DNA from: PFJX01 sp040751755
Lineage (GTDB): Bacteria > Pseudomonadota > Gammaproteobacteria > Burkholderiales > Thiobacillaceae
Assembly: GCA_040751755.1 (NCBI GenBank)
Contig: JBFMHC010000025.1
Span: forward strand, 1 to 64,000
Reading direction: 5' to 3'
Length of the DNA stretch: 64,000 bases
This document shows, piece by piece, positions 30,660 through 38,105 of the stretch. The notes under the pieces were generated by a model. It saw only the letters and a list, made by a program, of their open reading frames with translations. It did no database searches and had not been told where the DNA came from. The first letter of the stretch is position 1; each line of letters begins with the position of its first letter. Both the position numbers and the translations under genes were made by a program.

Positions 30660-30735
30660 AGGTACAGTGGGGTCATGCCAGATCACTGGCGCGTACAACA
30701 CAAGATTCTGTAACCGGGTGAAGAGAGGAAATACC

Positions 30736-31068
30736 ATGGAAATCGAAATCAACGGCCGCACGGTGGAAACCGATCCCGAGGGCTATCTGGTCAACCTGTC
30801 CGACTGGGCAGAAGACGTTGCCTCTTTCCTGGCCAGCCAGGACAAGCTGGAGCTGCAGGAGAACCACTGGAAGATCATCCACTACATGCGCGACTACTTT
30901 AACGAGTACGGCACCGCGCCCAACCTGCGCATGCTGCAGAAGGCCCTGAAGGAGGAGTTCGGTCCGGAGTGGGGCGAGAAGAAGTTCCTCTTCGACCTGT
31001 TCCCCTACGGCCCCGCCAAGCAGGCCGGCCGCTACGCCGGCACGCCCAAGCCGACCGGCTGCGTCTGA
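30736..31068 (+). CDS. DsrC/TusE-family sulfur carrier, C-terminal Cys only
   Basis: A 110-residue DsrC-fold protein. It ends GPAKQAGRYAGTPKPTGCV: the penultimate Cys109 (CysA) is present, but the second redox Cys of true DsrC, normally in QAC, is Gly here. By the family rule (DsrC has both, TusE only CysA) this is TusE-like: it can carry a persulfide, for example for tRNA 2-thiolation, but not form the intramolecular trisulfide/disulfide. The start at 30736 follows AGAGAGGA. A terminator follows. A second family member lies 0.4 kb away on the other strand. Confidence 0.9.
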   Translation: MEIEINGRTVETDPEGYLVNLSDWAEDVASFLASQDKLELQENHWKIIHYMRDYFNEYGTAPNLRMLQKALKEEFGPEWGEKKFLFDLFPYGPAKQAGRYAGTPKPTGCV

Positions 31069-31090
31069 TCCGCCTTTTCGCACTACACTG

Positions 31091-31116
31091 GCCCCGTTTT
31101 GAACGGGGCCTTTTTT
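31091..31116 (+). terminator. Rho-independent terminator of the dsrC-family gene
   Basis: GGCCCCG, a short loop, CGGGGCC and six T residues. The T run ends one base before the ATG of the next small gene, which is unusual. Confidence 0.88.
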
Positions 31117-31404
31117 ATGCGCAAGACATTCGCGGTATTTCTGCTGTTGCTGGCCGGCGAGGCCGGCGCCTTCCCCTGGTATGCCAGCGGCGACAACTTC
31201 CGTGGCGCCCAGCTCATGACGCCCGAGGAACGCAAGGCCCACGTGGCAAGGCTCCAGGGCATGCAGGGGCTGGAGGAATGCCGCACTTACATGCAAGCGC
31301 ATCATCAGGATCTGGACCGGCGCGCCAGGGAGAAGGGCGTGACCCTGCCTCCCGTGCAGGGCGACCCCTGCGAGGTGATGCGCACCATGGGGCGCATCAG
31401 GTAG
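31117..31404 (+). CDS. Small exported protein of unknown function
   Basis: A 95-residue protein I do not recognise. A clear signal peptide (MRKTFAVFLLLLAGEAGA) precedes FPWYASGDNFRGAQLMTPEERKA, a helical stretch and two Cys (LEECRTYM, GDPCEVM) that could pair in the periplasm. The ATG directly abuts the T run of the upstream terminator and has no normal ribosome-binding site, so its expression would depend on terminator read-through or a different start. Confidence 0.65.
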   Translation: MRKTFAVFLLLLAGEAGAFPWYASGDNFRGAQLMTPEERKAHVARLQGMQGLEECRTYMQAHHQDLDRRAREKGVTLPPVQGDPCEVMRTMGRIR

Positions 31405-31416
31405 TCCGCCAATGCA

Positions 31417-31450
31417 AAACGGCCCGCGAGGTTTGCCTCGCGGGCCGTTT
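31417..31450. terminator. Bidirectional terminator
   Basis: AAACGGCCCGCGAGG, loop TTTG, CCTCGCGGGCCGTTT: a perfect 15-bp stem between two convergent genes, able to end both. Confidence 0.88.
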
Positions 31451-31469
31451 CTGGGGTTGCCGCCGGCGC

Positions 31470-31835
31470 CTAGTGCACGCTGCCGAACGAGGGGTCGGCG
31501 TTGCCGCTCGGCGTGGGCAGGCCGGCGATGCGGCAGCCCTGCGTGACCGGGCCGTGCGGGAACAGGGTGTAGAGGAACTTGCGTCCGCCCTGCTCGGCGT
31601 AGGTTTCTTCCATGGCCTTCAGCAAGGTGCGGGCGTTGGGGTCGGGACCGCATTCCGAGAAGTGGTCGCGCAGATAGCAGATCACGTCCATGTGGCTGTC
31701 CGTCAGCTCCAGCCCCTCTTCCCGTGCGATCCGGCGCGCCTCGTCTTCGCTCCAGGGCTCCAGGTCGTTGAGATAGGCATCCGCGTCGCAGGGGGCCAGG
31801 CCATCGGCCATCACCAGTTTGTTGATGTCCAGCAT
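31470..31835 (-). CDS. DsrC-family protein lacking the C-terminal Cys
   Basis: A 121-residue DsrC-fold protein (SHMDVICYLRDHFSECG, ARTLLKAMEETY, FLYTLFPHGPVTQGC). It keeps the upstream redox Cys (CysB, in QGCRIAG) but the conserved PTGCV end is replaced by PTPSGNADPSFGSVH, so the penultimate CysA is gone and the tail is extended. This is the mirror image of the neighbouring paralogue, which has CysA only. It cannot work as a classical DsrC alone; it may regulate, or pair with the other protein. The promoter side is an AT-rich block at about 31903-31942. Start at 31835 follows AGGAGA. Confidence 0.88.
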   Translation of the reverse strand: MLDINKLVMADGLAPCDADAYLNDLEPWSEDEARRIAREEGLELTDSHMDVICYLRDHFSECGPDPNARTLLKAMEETYAEQGGRKFLYTLFPHGPVTQGCRIAGLPTPSGNADPSFGSVH

Positions 31836-31947
31836 TTGCAGTCTCCTGTAAGGGTTGCGGGGTGGGCTTCACGGGCCCTTGCCCTTGATCTAGCACGCCT
31901 TCCGGGAAACGCAATAACTCATTGATTATTAAGATTAATACCTCTTT

Positions 31948-32814
31948 TTAGGCGATTTCTCGCAGGACCCGCAGGCCGAGGTTGACGTCCAGTTCGTTGA
32001 CCCGCCTGGGTTTGCGAGCGGCGGCGCGAGCCTCCCAGGCGGACTCGAACCAGGAGCCGCCCTTGGTGATGAACCACGCGCCGGGTTCCGCGACCTTGTT
32101 CTTGCGCAGGGGGTCGGTGGGGCCGACCCAGGGATCGCTGGTGAACTCCCAGACGTTGCCGTGCATGTCGAACAGGCCCCATACGTTGGCGGGGTAGCAG
32201 CCGACGTCGATGGCCTGGTTGGACGGTGCGCAGAAGGGCAGGAAGCGGCGCCAGCCGCGCGTGTTGCGTCCCTCCAGGCGGAACGAGCCGGTATTGCCCT
32301 CGCCGCAGCCCAGGTCGTCGCCGAAGCAGTACAGGGTGCCCGAGCCGGCGCGCGCCGCGTATTCCCATTCCGCCTCGCTGGGCAGGCGGTAGCGCCGGCC
32401 GGTCTGCTGGCAGAGCCAGTCGAGGTAGGCCTGGGCATCGATGCGGGCGATGTTGGTCACCGGCTGGCGGCCCTCGGTGCGCACCAGGTGGTCCGCCCAG
32501 CGCCAGCCGCTGGCGGTGGCGAAGCGCTCGAACTCCTCGGCGGTGACACAGTAGCGGCCGATCGCGAAAGGGCGCTCGATGACGGTGTGGCGCCGCGACT
32601 GCTCGCCGAAGCCGAGCTCCTCCTCCGTGGCGCCCATCTCGAACACGCCTGCCGGGATCACCGCCAGCTCCGGGCCTGCCGTGCCGTCCAGCAGGGTGTC
32701 GTGGAAGTGCGCGTCGAGATCCAGTCGCGCCGCGGCCTCCACTTGCAGGGCGCGGAGCCGTGCGGGGGCGAGGTCATGGACGAAGGGATGCGTGGCGTCG
32801 GTGAGCGTGTTCAT
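31948..32814 (-). CDS. SUMF1-fold (formylglycine-enzyme-like) protein
   Basis: A 288-residue protein with the FGE-sulfatase/EgtB-like domain: VIPAGVFEMGATEEE, RLPSEAEWEYAARAG, NVWGLFDMHGNVWEFTSDPW, FITKGGSWFESAW and a final LGLRVL. The cysteines that true formylglycine-generating enzymes carry after the GGSW motif are absent, so sulfatase activation is unlikely; iron-dependent C-S chemistry or a structural role is possible. The start at 32814 overlaps moaC by 4 bases, so the two are coupled. Function unknown. Confidence 0.82.
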   Translation of the reverse strand: MNTLTDATHPFVHDLAPARLRALQVEAAARLDLDAHFHDTLLDGTAGPELAVIPAGVFEMGATEEELGFGEQSRRHTVIERPFAIGRYCVTAEEFERFATASGWRWADHLVRTEGRQPVTNIARIDAQAYLDWLCQQTGRRYRLPSEAEWEYAARAGSGTLYCFGDDLGCGEGNTGSFRLEGRNTRGWRRFLPFCAPSNQAIDVGCYPANVWGLFDMHGNVWEFTSDPWVGPTDPLRKNKVAEPGAWFITKGGSWFESAWEARAAARKPRRVNELDVNLGLRVLREIA

Positions 32815-33293
32815 TCCTGCCCCGCCCGCCAGTGCCCGGACTTGCCGCCCAGTTTTTCCTCCAGCCGCACCGACTCGATCACCATGCCGCGGTCCACCGC
32901 CTTGCACATGTCATAGATGGTGAGCAGGGCGGCGCTGGCGGCGGTGAGTGCCTCCATCTCGACGCCGGTGCGTCCCACGGTCTCGGCGCGGGCGCTGCAT
33001 GAAATCGCATGGGCGTCGGGCTCGGGCGTGAAGTCGACGCTGACCCTGGTGAGGGCGATGGGATGGCAAAGCGGGATCAGGTCGGGCGTGCGCTTCGCCG
33101 CCATGATGCCGGCGAGGCGCGCGACGCCAAGCACGTCGCCCTTCTTCGCGTCGCCGCGCAGGATCATGTCGAGGGTCTCCGGGCGCATGACGATGCGGCC
33201 GGCGGCGATGGCGACGCGGTGGGTCTCGGGTTTTTCTTCCACGCCCACCATCACGGCGCGCCCCTGCTCGTCGAAGTGCGTGAACTGGTTCAT
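32811..33293 (-). CDS. moaC: Cyclic pyranopterin monophosphate synthase MoaC
   Basis: A 160-residue MoaC. Family motifs are in place: FTHFDEQGRAVMVGVEEK, GDVLGVARLAGIMAAKRTPDLIPLCHP with its metal/substrate His, and GVEMEALTAASAALLTIYDMCKAVDRGM. It closes the ring of cyclic pyranopterin monophosphate in molybdenum cofactor synthesis, in the cytosol. Sox-type and other sulfur enzymes of such bacteria often need this cofactor. Start at 33293 fits the family N-terminus; upstream frame is rejected. Confidence 0.96.
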   Translation of the reverse strand: MNQFTHFDEQGRAVMVGVEEKPETHRVAIAAGRIVMRPETLDMILRGDAKKGDVLGVARLAGIMAAKRTPDLIPLCHPIALTRVSVDFTPEPDAHAISCSARAETVGRTGVEMEALTAASAALLTIYDMCKAVDRGMVIESVRLEEKLGGKSGHWRAGQE

Positions 33294-33339
33294 GTCTGTC
33301 AGAGGGAACTGTCTTGAAGCGGCGGCTATCATAGCCCCC

Positions 33340-34809
33340 ATGCCCATGCCGCGTCCCTTCCTGCCTCCGCGCCCCCTGTTGCTCTCCCTGTTCCTCGCCT
33401 GGCCGGCGGCGTTCCCCGCGCACGCCCTGGACCTGCCGGACCTGGGCGAGATCTCGCGCGCCACGCTCTCGGACTCCCAGGAAGGGCGGATCGGCCGCGA
33501 GGTCATGCGCCAGATCCGCGACAGCGGCGACTATCTCGACGATCCCGTCCTGCTGGCCTATCTAGACGGCCTGGGAGACCGGCTCGCCGAGGCCAGCCAG
33601 GAGCCGGGGCGGCGCTTCGAGTTCTTCGCCGTGCGCGACCCCAGCATCAACGCCTTCGCCCTGCCCGGCGGCTACATCGGCGTGCATACCGGGCTGCTGT
33701 CGGCGGTGCGCGACGAATCCGAGCTGGCCGGCGTGCTGGCGCACGAGATCGCCCACGTCACGCAGAAGCACATCGCCCGCATCGTCGACGCGCAGCGCAG
33801 CTCCAGCCTGACCTCGATGCTCGCGCTGGCGGTGGCGATCCTCGCGGCGCGCTCCAACAGCCAGGTCTCGCAGGCGGCCATGGCCACCGCCCAGGCCCTC
33901 AGCCTGCAGACACAACTCGACTTCACGCGCGAGAACGAACGCGAGGCCGACCGCGTGGGCCTGCAGACCCTGGGCGCGGCGGGGTTCGCGCCGCAGGGCA
34001 TGGCGACCTTCTTCGAGCGCCTGCAGGCGCAGGGGCGTCTCTACGAGAACAACGCCCCGGCCTATCTGCGTACCCACCCGCTTACCTTCGAGCGCATCGC
34101 CGACATGCAGAACCGCCTCGCCGAACTGTCCTACCGGCAGCACGAGGACAGTCCGGAGTTCCGCTACGTGCGGGCCCGCGTGCAGGCGGAGGAGGGGAGC
34201 CCCGCGGATGCCGTGGCGCGCTTCGAGGCGCGGCTGAAGACGCAGGACGAGGGGGCGGCCAAGGCGGAAAGCCACTACGCCCTGGCCCGCGCGGCGCTAC
34301 GCGACAACGATACGGCGCGCGCCCGTGCCGCCTATGCGGCGCTGGCACGCTACGACGCCGGCCAGGCGCTGTCTTCGCCCCTGGTCGCGCTGCTGAACGG
34401 CGAGCTGTTGCTGGCGGAAAAGAAGGCGCGCGAGGCGGCCGCCGCGACGGGCGAGTCCTTCAAGCGCCATCCCGGCTACCGGCCGCTGGCCTATCTGCAT
34501 GCGCGCGCACTCCTGCGCGCCGGGCGCCCCGGCGAGGCCCTGGATTTCCTCGTCCGGCAACAACGCTTCTGGGCCGCCGACACGCAGTTCCAGCGCCTCG
34601 CGGCGGAGAGCTATCAGGCCCTTGGGCAGGCGGCACGTGCGCATCTGGCGCAGGCGGAGGTGTACGTGCTGGAGGACCGCATCGGACCCGCGATCGAGCA
34701 ACTGCAGCTGGCGCAAGGCCAGCGGGGTACGGACTTCTACACCCAGTCGATCATCGACGCGAGGCTGCGCGAACTCAAGGAAAGGCAGGCGGGTGAAGCC
34801 CTGAGATAG
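33340..34809 (+). CDS. BepA-like periplasmic M48 metalloprotease
   Basis: A 489-residue exported protease. A signal peptide (PRPLLLSLFLAWPAAFPAHA) is followed by the M48 domain with the zinc motif HEIAH from His135 and the third ligand region ENEREADRVG near 200. A long TPR-like C-terminal half follows (GEALDFLVRQQRFWAADTQF). This is the BepA/YfgC layout: outer-membrane protein quality control, LptD maturation and degradation. The start at 33340 is the first Met giving a signal peptide; moaC is divergent, 46 bases away. Confidence 0.92.
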   Translation: MPMPRPFLPPRPLLLSLFLAWPAAFPAHALDLPDLGEISRATLSDSQEGRIGREVMRQIRDSGDYLDDPVLLAYLDGLGDRLAEASQEPGRRFEFFAVRDPSINAFALPGGYIGVHTGLLSAVRDESELAGVLAHEIAHVTQKHIARIVDAQRSSSLTSMLALAVAILAARSNSQVSQAAMATAQALSLQTQLDFTRENEREADRVGLQTLGAAGFAPQGMATFFERLQAQGRLYENNAPAYLRTHPLTFERIADMQNRLAELSYRQHEDSPEFRYVRARVQAEEGSPADAVARFEARLKTQDEGAAKAESHYALARAALRDNDTARARAAYAALARYDAGQALSSPLVALLNGELLLAEKKAREAAAATGESFKRHPGYRPLAYLHARALLRAGRPGEALDFLVRQQRFWAADTQFQRLAAESYQALGQAARAHLAQAEVYVLEDRIGPAIEQLQLAQGQRGTDFYTQSIIDARLRELKERQAGEALR

Positions 34810-34978
34810 GGGGCGGGGGCGCTTGGTAGCAAAGTACTTGCACCCGATTCGATCGTACTAAATTCATTCGGAAACGCTTGTCTGCGAGGGCGCCGAGCGA
34901 TATGGTTCGCCGGTCCATTAGGGATGCCATCCACTGTCACGTGGTTTTAGAGCGCTCAACGAGGAAGGAGACTAGGAG

Positions 34979-35347
34979 ATGAAGAATCTCGCGCGGAAAC
35001 GTGTCGCCCTTATCACCGGCCTGCTGGCCACGCTGCTGGCCGGTGCCGCCATGGCCCAAGGTGCAAAGAAGGAAGAGTCCGGCAAGGACATCGCCTACAA
35101 CCGCTCCAAGGGCAACTGCCTGGCCTGCCACGGTTTCCCCACCCAGCCCGATGCCGAACAGACCGGCAACAGCGGCCCGCCCCTGATCGCCATGCAGGCC
35201 CGCTTCCCCGACAAGGCCGCGCTGCGCGCCAAGATCTGGGATGCCACGGCGAGCAACCCGAACAGCGTCATGCCCCCCTTCGGCAAGCATCAGGTGCTGA
35301 CGGAGCAGGAGCTCGACAAGGTAGTCGATTACGTTTACGGCCTGTAA
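34979..35347 (+). CDS. soxX: Sulfur oxidation c-type cytochrome SoxX
   Basis: A 122-residue periplasmic monoheme cytochrome. Signal peptide to about residue 26 (LLATLLAGAAMAQ), heme motif Cys47-x-x-Cys50-His51 (CLACH), GNSGPPLIAMQARFPD, and Met in NSVMPPFGK as the likely axial ligand. SoxX pairs with SoxA to attach thiosulfate to SoxY. Start at 34979 follows AAGGAG. The 169 bases upstream are AT-richer than the surroundings and must carry the promoter. soxY follows by 24 bases; no soxA is found in the cluster. Confidence 0.92.
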   Translation: MKNLARKRVALITGLLATLLAGAAMAQGAKKEESGKDIAYNRSKGNCLACHGFPTQPDAEQTGNSGPPLIAMQARFPDKAALRAKIWDATASNPNSVMPPFGKHQVLTEQELDKVVDYVYGL

Positions 35348-35371
35348 GGCGCATACATCTGAGGAGATCAC

Positions 35372-35839
35372 ATGAACAACCTGCGTAGGAACGTACTGAA
35401 GGGCGCCGGATCTGCCGGCGTGGTGGGCGTGGCCGTGATGGCGGGCCTGCTGAAGCCTGGGATGGCCTTTGCTGCCTGGAACAAGGCTGGTTTCGAGGCC
35501 AAGGACATGGCCGGGGCGCTGAGTGCCGTGGGCGGCGCGGGCGCGACGGCGAGCGGCGACATTGTGGTGAAGGCCCCTGACATTGCCGAGAACGGCGCGG
35601 TGGTGCCGGTCGAGATCAGCAGCAACATTGCCGGCACGGACGGCATTGCGATCTTCGCGGAGAAGAACGGCTTCCCGCTGATTGCCGACTTCAAGCTGAT
35701 GAACGGCGCCGAGGGCTACGTTTCGACCCGCATCAAGATGGGCGCGACGTCGAACGTGGTGGCGGTGGTGAGCGTTGGCGCCAAAAACTACAAGGCGCAT
35801 AAGGAAGTCAAGGTGACGATCGGCGGCTGCGGCGGCTGA
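35372..35839 (+). CDS. soxY: Thiosulfate oxidation carrier SoxY
   Basis: A 155-residue protein with a Tat signal (RRNVLKGAGSAGVVG) and the diagnostic C-terminal swinging arm GGCGG, with Cys153 as the attachment site for sulfur substrates. With SoxZ it carries intermediates between the Sox enzymes in the periplasm. Ribosome-binding site GAGGAG precedes ATG 35372. Base composition is somewhat lower in GC than the surroundings. Confidence 0.96.
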   Translation: MNNLRRNVLKGAGSAGVVGVAVMAGLLKPGMAFAAWNKAGFEAKDMAGALSAVGGAGATASGDIVVKAPDIAENGAVVPVEISSNIAGTDGIAIFAEKNGFPLIADFKLMNGAEGYVSTRIKMGATSNVVAVVSVGAKNYKAHKEVKVTIGGCGG

Positions 35840-35889
35840 TGCGGCCCCCCCTGTATCCGAGACCTTGAACAGAACACAGGAGAAAGAAC

Positions 35890-36204
35890 ATGGCTGAACC
35901 GATGAAGATCCGCGCGACGATGAAAGATGGCGTTGCGGAAGTGAAATGCCTGATGAACCACGTGATGGAGACTGGTCTGCGCAAGGACGCGAAGACTGGC
36001 CAGATCGTTCCGGCGCACCACATCACGAACGTGACGTGCGAAGTGGCTGGCAAGAAGGTGATGGACGCGCAGTGGGGCGGTGGCATCAGCAAGAACCCCT
36101 ACCTGGCGATCCGCGTGAAGGGCGCCAAGGCCGGCGATAAGGTGGTGGTTGCCTGGACCGACAACAAGGGCGACTCCACCTCCGCCGAGGCCGTGATCGG
36201 CTGA
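35890..36204 (+). CDS. soxZ: Thiosulfate oxidation carrier SoxZ
   Basis: A 104-residue protein of the SoxZ fold: MKIRATMKDGVAEVKCLMNHVMETG, VPAHHITNVTCEVAGKKV, NPYLAIRVKGAKAGDKVVV. It has no signal peptide and is expected to be exported as a complex with Tat-exported SoxY. Ribosome-binding site AGGAGAAAG. A terminator follows at once, closing a soxXYZ operon. Confidence 0.96.
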   Translation: MAEPMKIRATMKDGVAEVKCLMNHVMETGLRKDAKTGQIVPAHHITNVTCEVAGKKVMDAQWGGGISKNPYLAIRVKGAKAGDKVVVAWTDNKGDSTSAEAVIG

Positions 36205-36223
36205 CAGGGCTTCCGCCCGCTAC

Positions 36224-36250
36224 AAAGCCGGACCTCGGTCCGGCTTTTTT
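36224..36250. terminator. Terminator after soxZ
   Basis: AAAGCCGGACC, TC loop, GGTCCGGCTTTTTT. It ends soxXYZ and overlaps the stop codon of the convergent MBL gene; the opposing A run lets it act both ways. Confidence 0.9.
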
Positions 36251-36899
36251 ATTGCCATCGGCCGGTGCGCTCGCCGACGAAGGGGTTGTCGCGACGCTCC
36301 TTGCCGAACGTGCCCATGGGCCCGTGGCCGGGAACGAAGCGGATGTCGTCGCCGAGGGGAAACAGCTTGTCGCGTATCGAGTGGAGCAGGGCCGCGTGGT
36401 CTCCCTGCGGGAAGTCGGTGCGGCCGATGCTGCCCTCGAACAGCACGTCGCCGACGAAGGCTACGCGCGCCAGGCGGTCGACGAAGACGACATGGCCGGG
36501 GGTGTGGCCGGGGCAGTGGATGACGTCGAGCACCACCTCGCCGACCTGCAATTGGTCTCCATCCTGCAGCCACCGCTCGGGCTCGAAGCCCGGCGTGGGC
36601 GGAAACCCGAACATCTGCGCCTGGGTGGGCAGCTGGTCGAGCCAGAAGGCATCCGCGCGGTGCGGGCCGATGATCGGCACTTGCAGTTCCCGCGCCAGTT
36701 GCGCCGCGCCGCCGACGTGATCGATGTGGCCGTGGGTGAGGAGGATGCCTTCCGGGGTGACGCCCTCGTGTTCGATCGCCTCGCGTAGGCGCTGCGTATC
36801 CCCACCCGGGTCGATCAGGACGGCCTTGCGCGTGTGCTCGCACCAGACCAGGGAGCAGTTCTGTTGATAAGGCGTGACAGGGTGGATGGTGAATTTCAT
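36249..36899 (-). CDS. MBL-fold metallo-hydrolase
   Basis: A 216-residue glyoxalase II-like protein. The metal motif THGHIDHVGGA, later VIHCPGHTPGHVVF, an Asp in VAFVGDVLF and RFVPGHGPMGTFGKER give a full binuclear site. The family includes glyoxalase II and persulfide dioxygenases; the place next to sox genes makes a sulfur role possible, but the sequence alone does not decide. Start at 36899. Confidence 0.88.
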   Translation of the reverse strand: MKFTIHPVTPYQQNCSLVWCEHTRKAVLIDPGGDTQRLREAIEHEGVTPEGILLTHGHIDHVGGAAQLARELQVPIIGPHRADAFWLDQLPTQAQMFGFPPTPGFEPERWLQDGDQLQVGEVVLDVIHCPGHTPGHVVFVDRLARVAFVGDVLFEGSIGRTDFPQGDHAALLHSIRDKLFPLGDDIRFVPGHGPMGTFGKERRDNPFVGERTGRWQ

Positions 36900-37047
36900 C
36901 GTGCCGCGCCCCAGGCCGGGAGGTGAGGACGTTGCACGGCTGCCACCGTCTGGCGATGACGAGGCGCGGGACTCGCCGCGCGGGCAAGTCTTTGTTTGCC
37001 AAAGAATCCGGGGGTCATAATATTAGTATTTGAAGAAGATCTTAAAT

Positions 37048-37072
37048 GCGTGGACGGGCAATCCGTCCACGC
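37048..37072 (+). promoter_or_regulatory. Perfect hairpin in the leader of the cytochrome operon
   Basis: GCGTGGACGG (37048-37057), loop GCAAT, CCGTCCACGC (37063-37072): a 10-bp perfect stem 25 bases before the cytochrome c start. No T run follows, so it is not a classical terminator; mRNA stability element, operator or attenuator are options. Confidence 0.5.
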
Positions 37073-37097
37073 CGTATCCACAATCCAGGAGCATGCC

Positions 37098-37478
37098 ATG
37101 AAACCTTTGACCATCGTTCTAGCCGTTGCCGCTTTGTCCACCTCCGTCGCCGCCTTCGCCGGCGATCCCGTGGTCGGCAGACAGAAGGCCGCCGCCTGTG
37201 TCGCCTGCCACGGCAACGAGACCTTCACCGGCATCTTCTACACCCTGCAACTGGGGGGGCGAAACGCCGACAAACTGGCGATCAAGACCAACAAATACAA
37301 GACCGGCAAGATCCTGCACCCGGTCATGAACATGGCTACCGCCTTCTATTCCGAAAAGGACATCGAGGACGTCGCTGCCTATTACCAGTCGCTCGGCAAG
37401 CCTGCCTTCGTGCCGCCGTTCGTGCAGATCAAGGGCGACGACGAGGCGCCCGCCGCCACGACGGTCAGCGCGAAATAA
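37098..37478 (+). CDS. Small periplasmic cytochrome c
   Basis: A 126-residue class I cytochrome c. Signal peptide to about residue 21 (MKPLTIVLAVAALSTSVAAFA), heme site Cys34-x-x-Cys37-His38 (CVACHG), Met in HPVMNMATAF as likely sixth ligand, and the terminal helix DIEDVAAYYQSLG. It resembles c4/c5/c553-type electron carriers. Start at 37098 behind CAGGAG. It leads a redox operon with cytochrome b561 and a diheme cytochrome. Confidence 0.9.
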   Translation: MKPLTIVLAVAALSTSVAAFAGDPVVGRQKAAACVACHGNETFTGIFYTLQLGGRNADKLAIKTNKYKTGKILHPVMNMATAFYSEKDIEDVAAYYQSLGKPAFVPPFVQIKGDDEAPAATTVSAK

Positions 37479-37487
37479 CGCCACCCG

Positions 37488-38105
37488 ATGCCGGGGCTGC
37501 GCCTGAGCCGGGAGAAGGTCTACGATCCCGTGCTCAGAATCATCCACGCCTGGGTGGCACTGACGGTACTGCTGTTGCTGCTCAGCAGCCAGGCTGCGCA
37601 GTGGCTCGGCTTCACGCCCGAGGCTGCGGCCCTCTGGCGCATCCACGCCTGGATCGGCTATGGCCTCCTGCTTGGTCTGGTGGCACGGCTAAGCTGGGCG
37701 CTCTACGGGCCGAAGCATGCGAACTGGCGCCAGCTGTGGACATGGCGCGCCTGGCTGGGCGCCCTGCGCGAGCGAGCCTTCTTTGTCGCTCCGGCCCGAT
37801 TCGGACACCACCCGCTGGCGACCGCCGCCTACCTCGCCTTTTACGCCGCGGCCCTGGTGATGGCCGTGAGTGGCCTCGCACTGGCCGCCATCGACCAGGG
37901 ACAGGGGCCGCTCTATCACTGGCTCGGCCACGACATGGCCTGGAAGGCCTGGTTCAGGGCACCGCACGACCTCCTGGAGGAATTCCTGCTCGCCTACGTG
38001 ATCGCCCACGTCGCGGCCCTGATCTTGCACGAGGCGCGCCATGGCGTGCCCATGGCGCAGGCGATGGTCAGCGGCTACCAGTACCGGAGGGATGACGCGG
38101 AATGA
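37488..38105 (+). CDS. Cytochrome b561-family membrane protein
   Basis: A 205-residue integral membrane protein with about four to five helices. It shows the b-type heme histidines expected of the family: RIIHAWVALTVLLLL, LWRIHAWIGYGLLLGLVARL and FLLAYVIAHVAALILHE. It begins 9 bases after the cytochrome c gene and overlaps the diheme cytochrome gene by 4 bases. It probably passes electrons between the quinone pool and the periplasmic cytochromes on either side. Confidence 0.9.
   Translation: MPGLRLSREKVYDPVLRIIHAWVALTVLLLLLSSQAAQWLGFTPEAAALWRIHAWIGYGLLLGLVARLSWALYGPKHANWRQLWTWRAWLGALRERAFFVAPARFGHHPLATAAYLAFYAAALVMAVSGLALAAIDQGQGPLYHWLGHDMAWKAWFRAPHDLLEEFLLAYVIAHVAALILHEARHGVPMAQAMVSGYQYRRDDAE

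Noticed and set aside
31920..31940. FNR box before the minus-strand dsrC-family gene
   Set aside because: Only the TTGAT half-site is present; the second half (AAGAT) does not match ATCAA. Only an AT-rich promoter region can be claimed.
31948..32814. True formylglycine-generating enzyme
   Set aside because: The catalytic cysteines expected after GGSW are absent, so only the fold is annotated.
34826..34850. Sigma-54 promoter before soxX
   Set aside because: The GG and GC elements are about three bases too far apart for the -24/-12 consensus.
37098..37478. Sphaeroides heme protein (SHP) because it neighbours cytochrome b561 and DHC genes
   Set aside because: The sequence pattern (CVACHG near the N-terminus and a Met ligand region) fits an ordinary small class I cytochrome c better.
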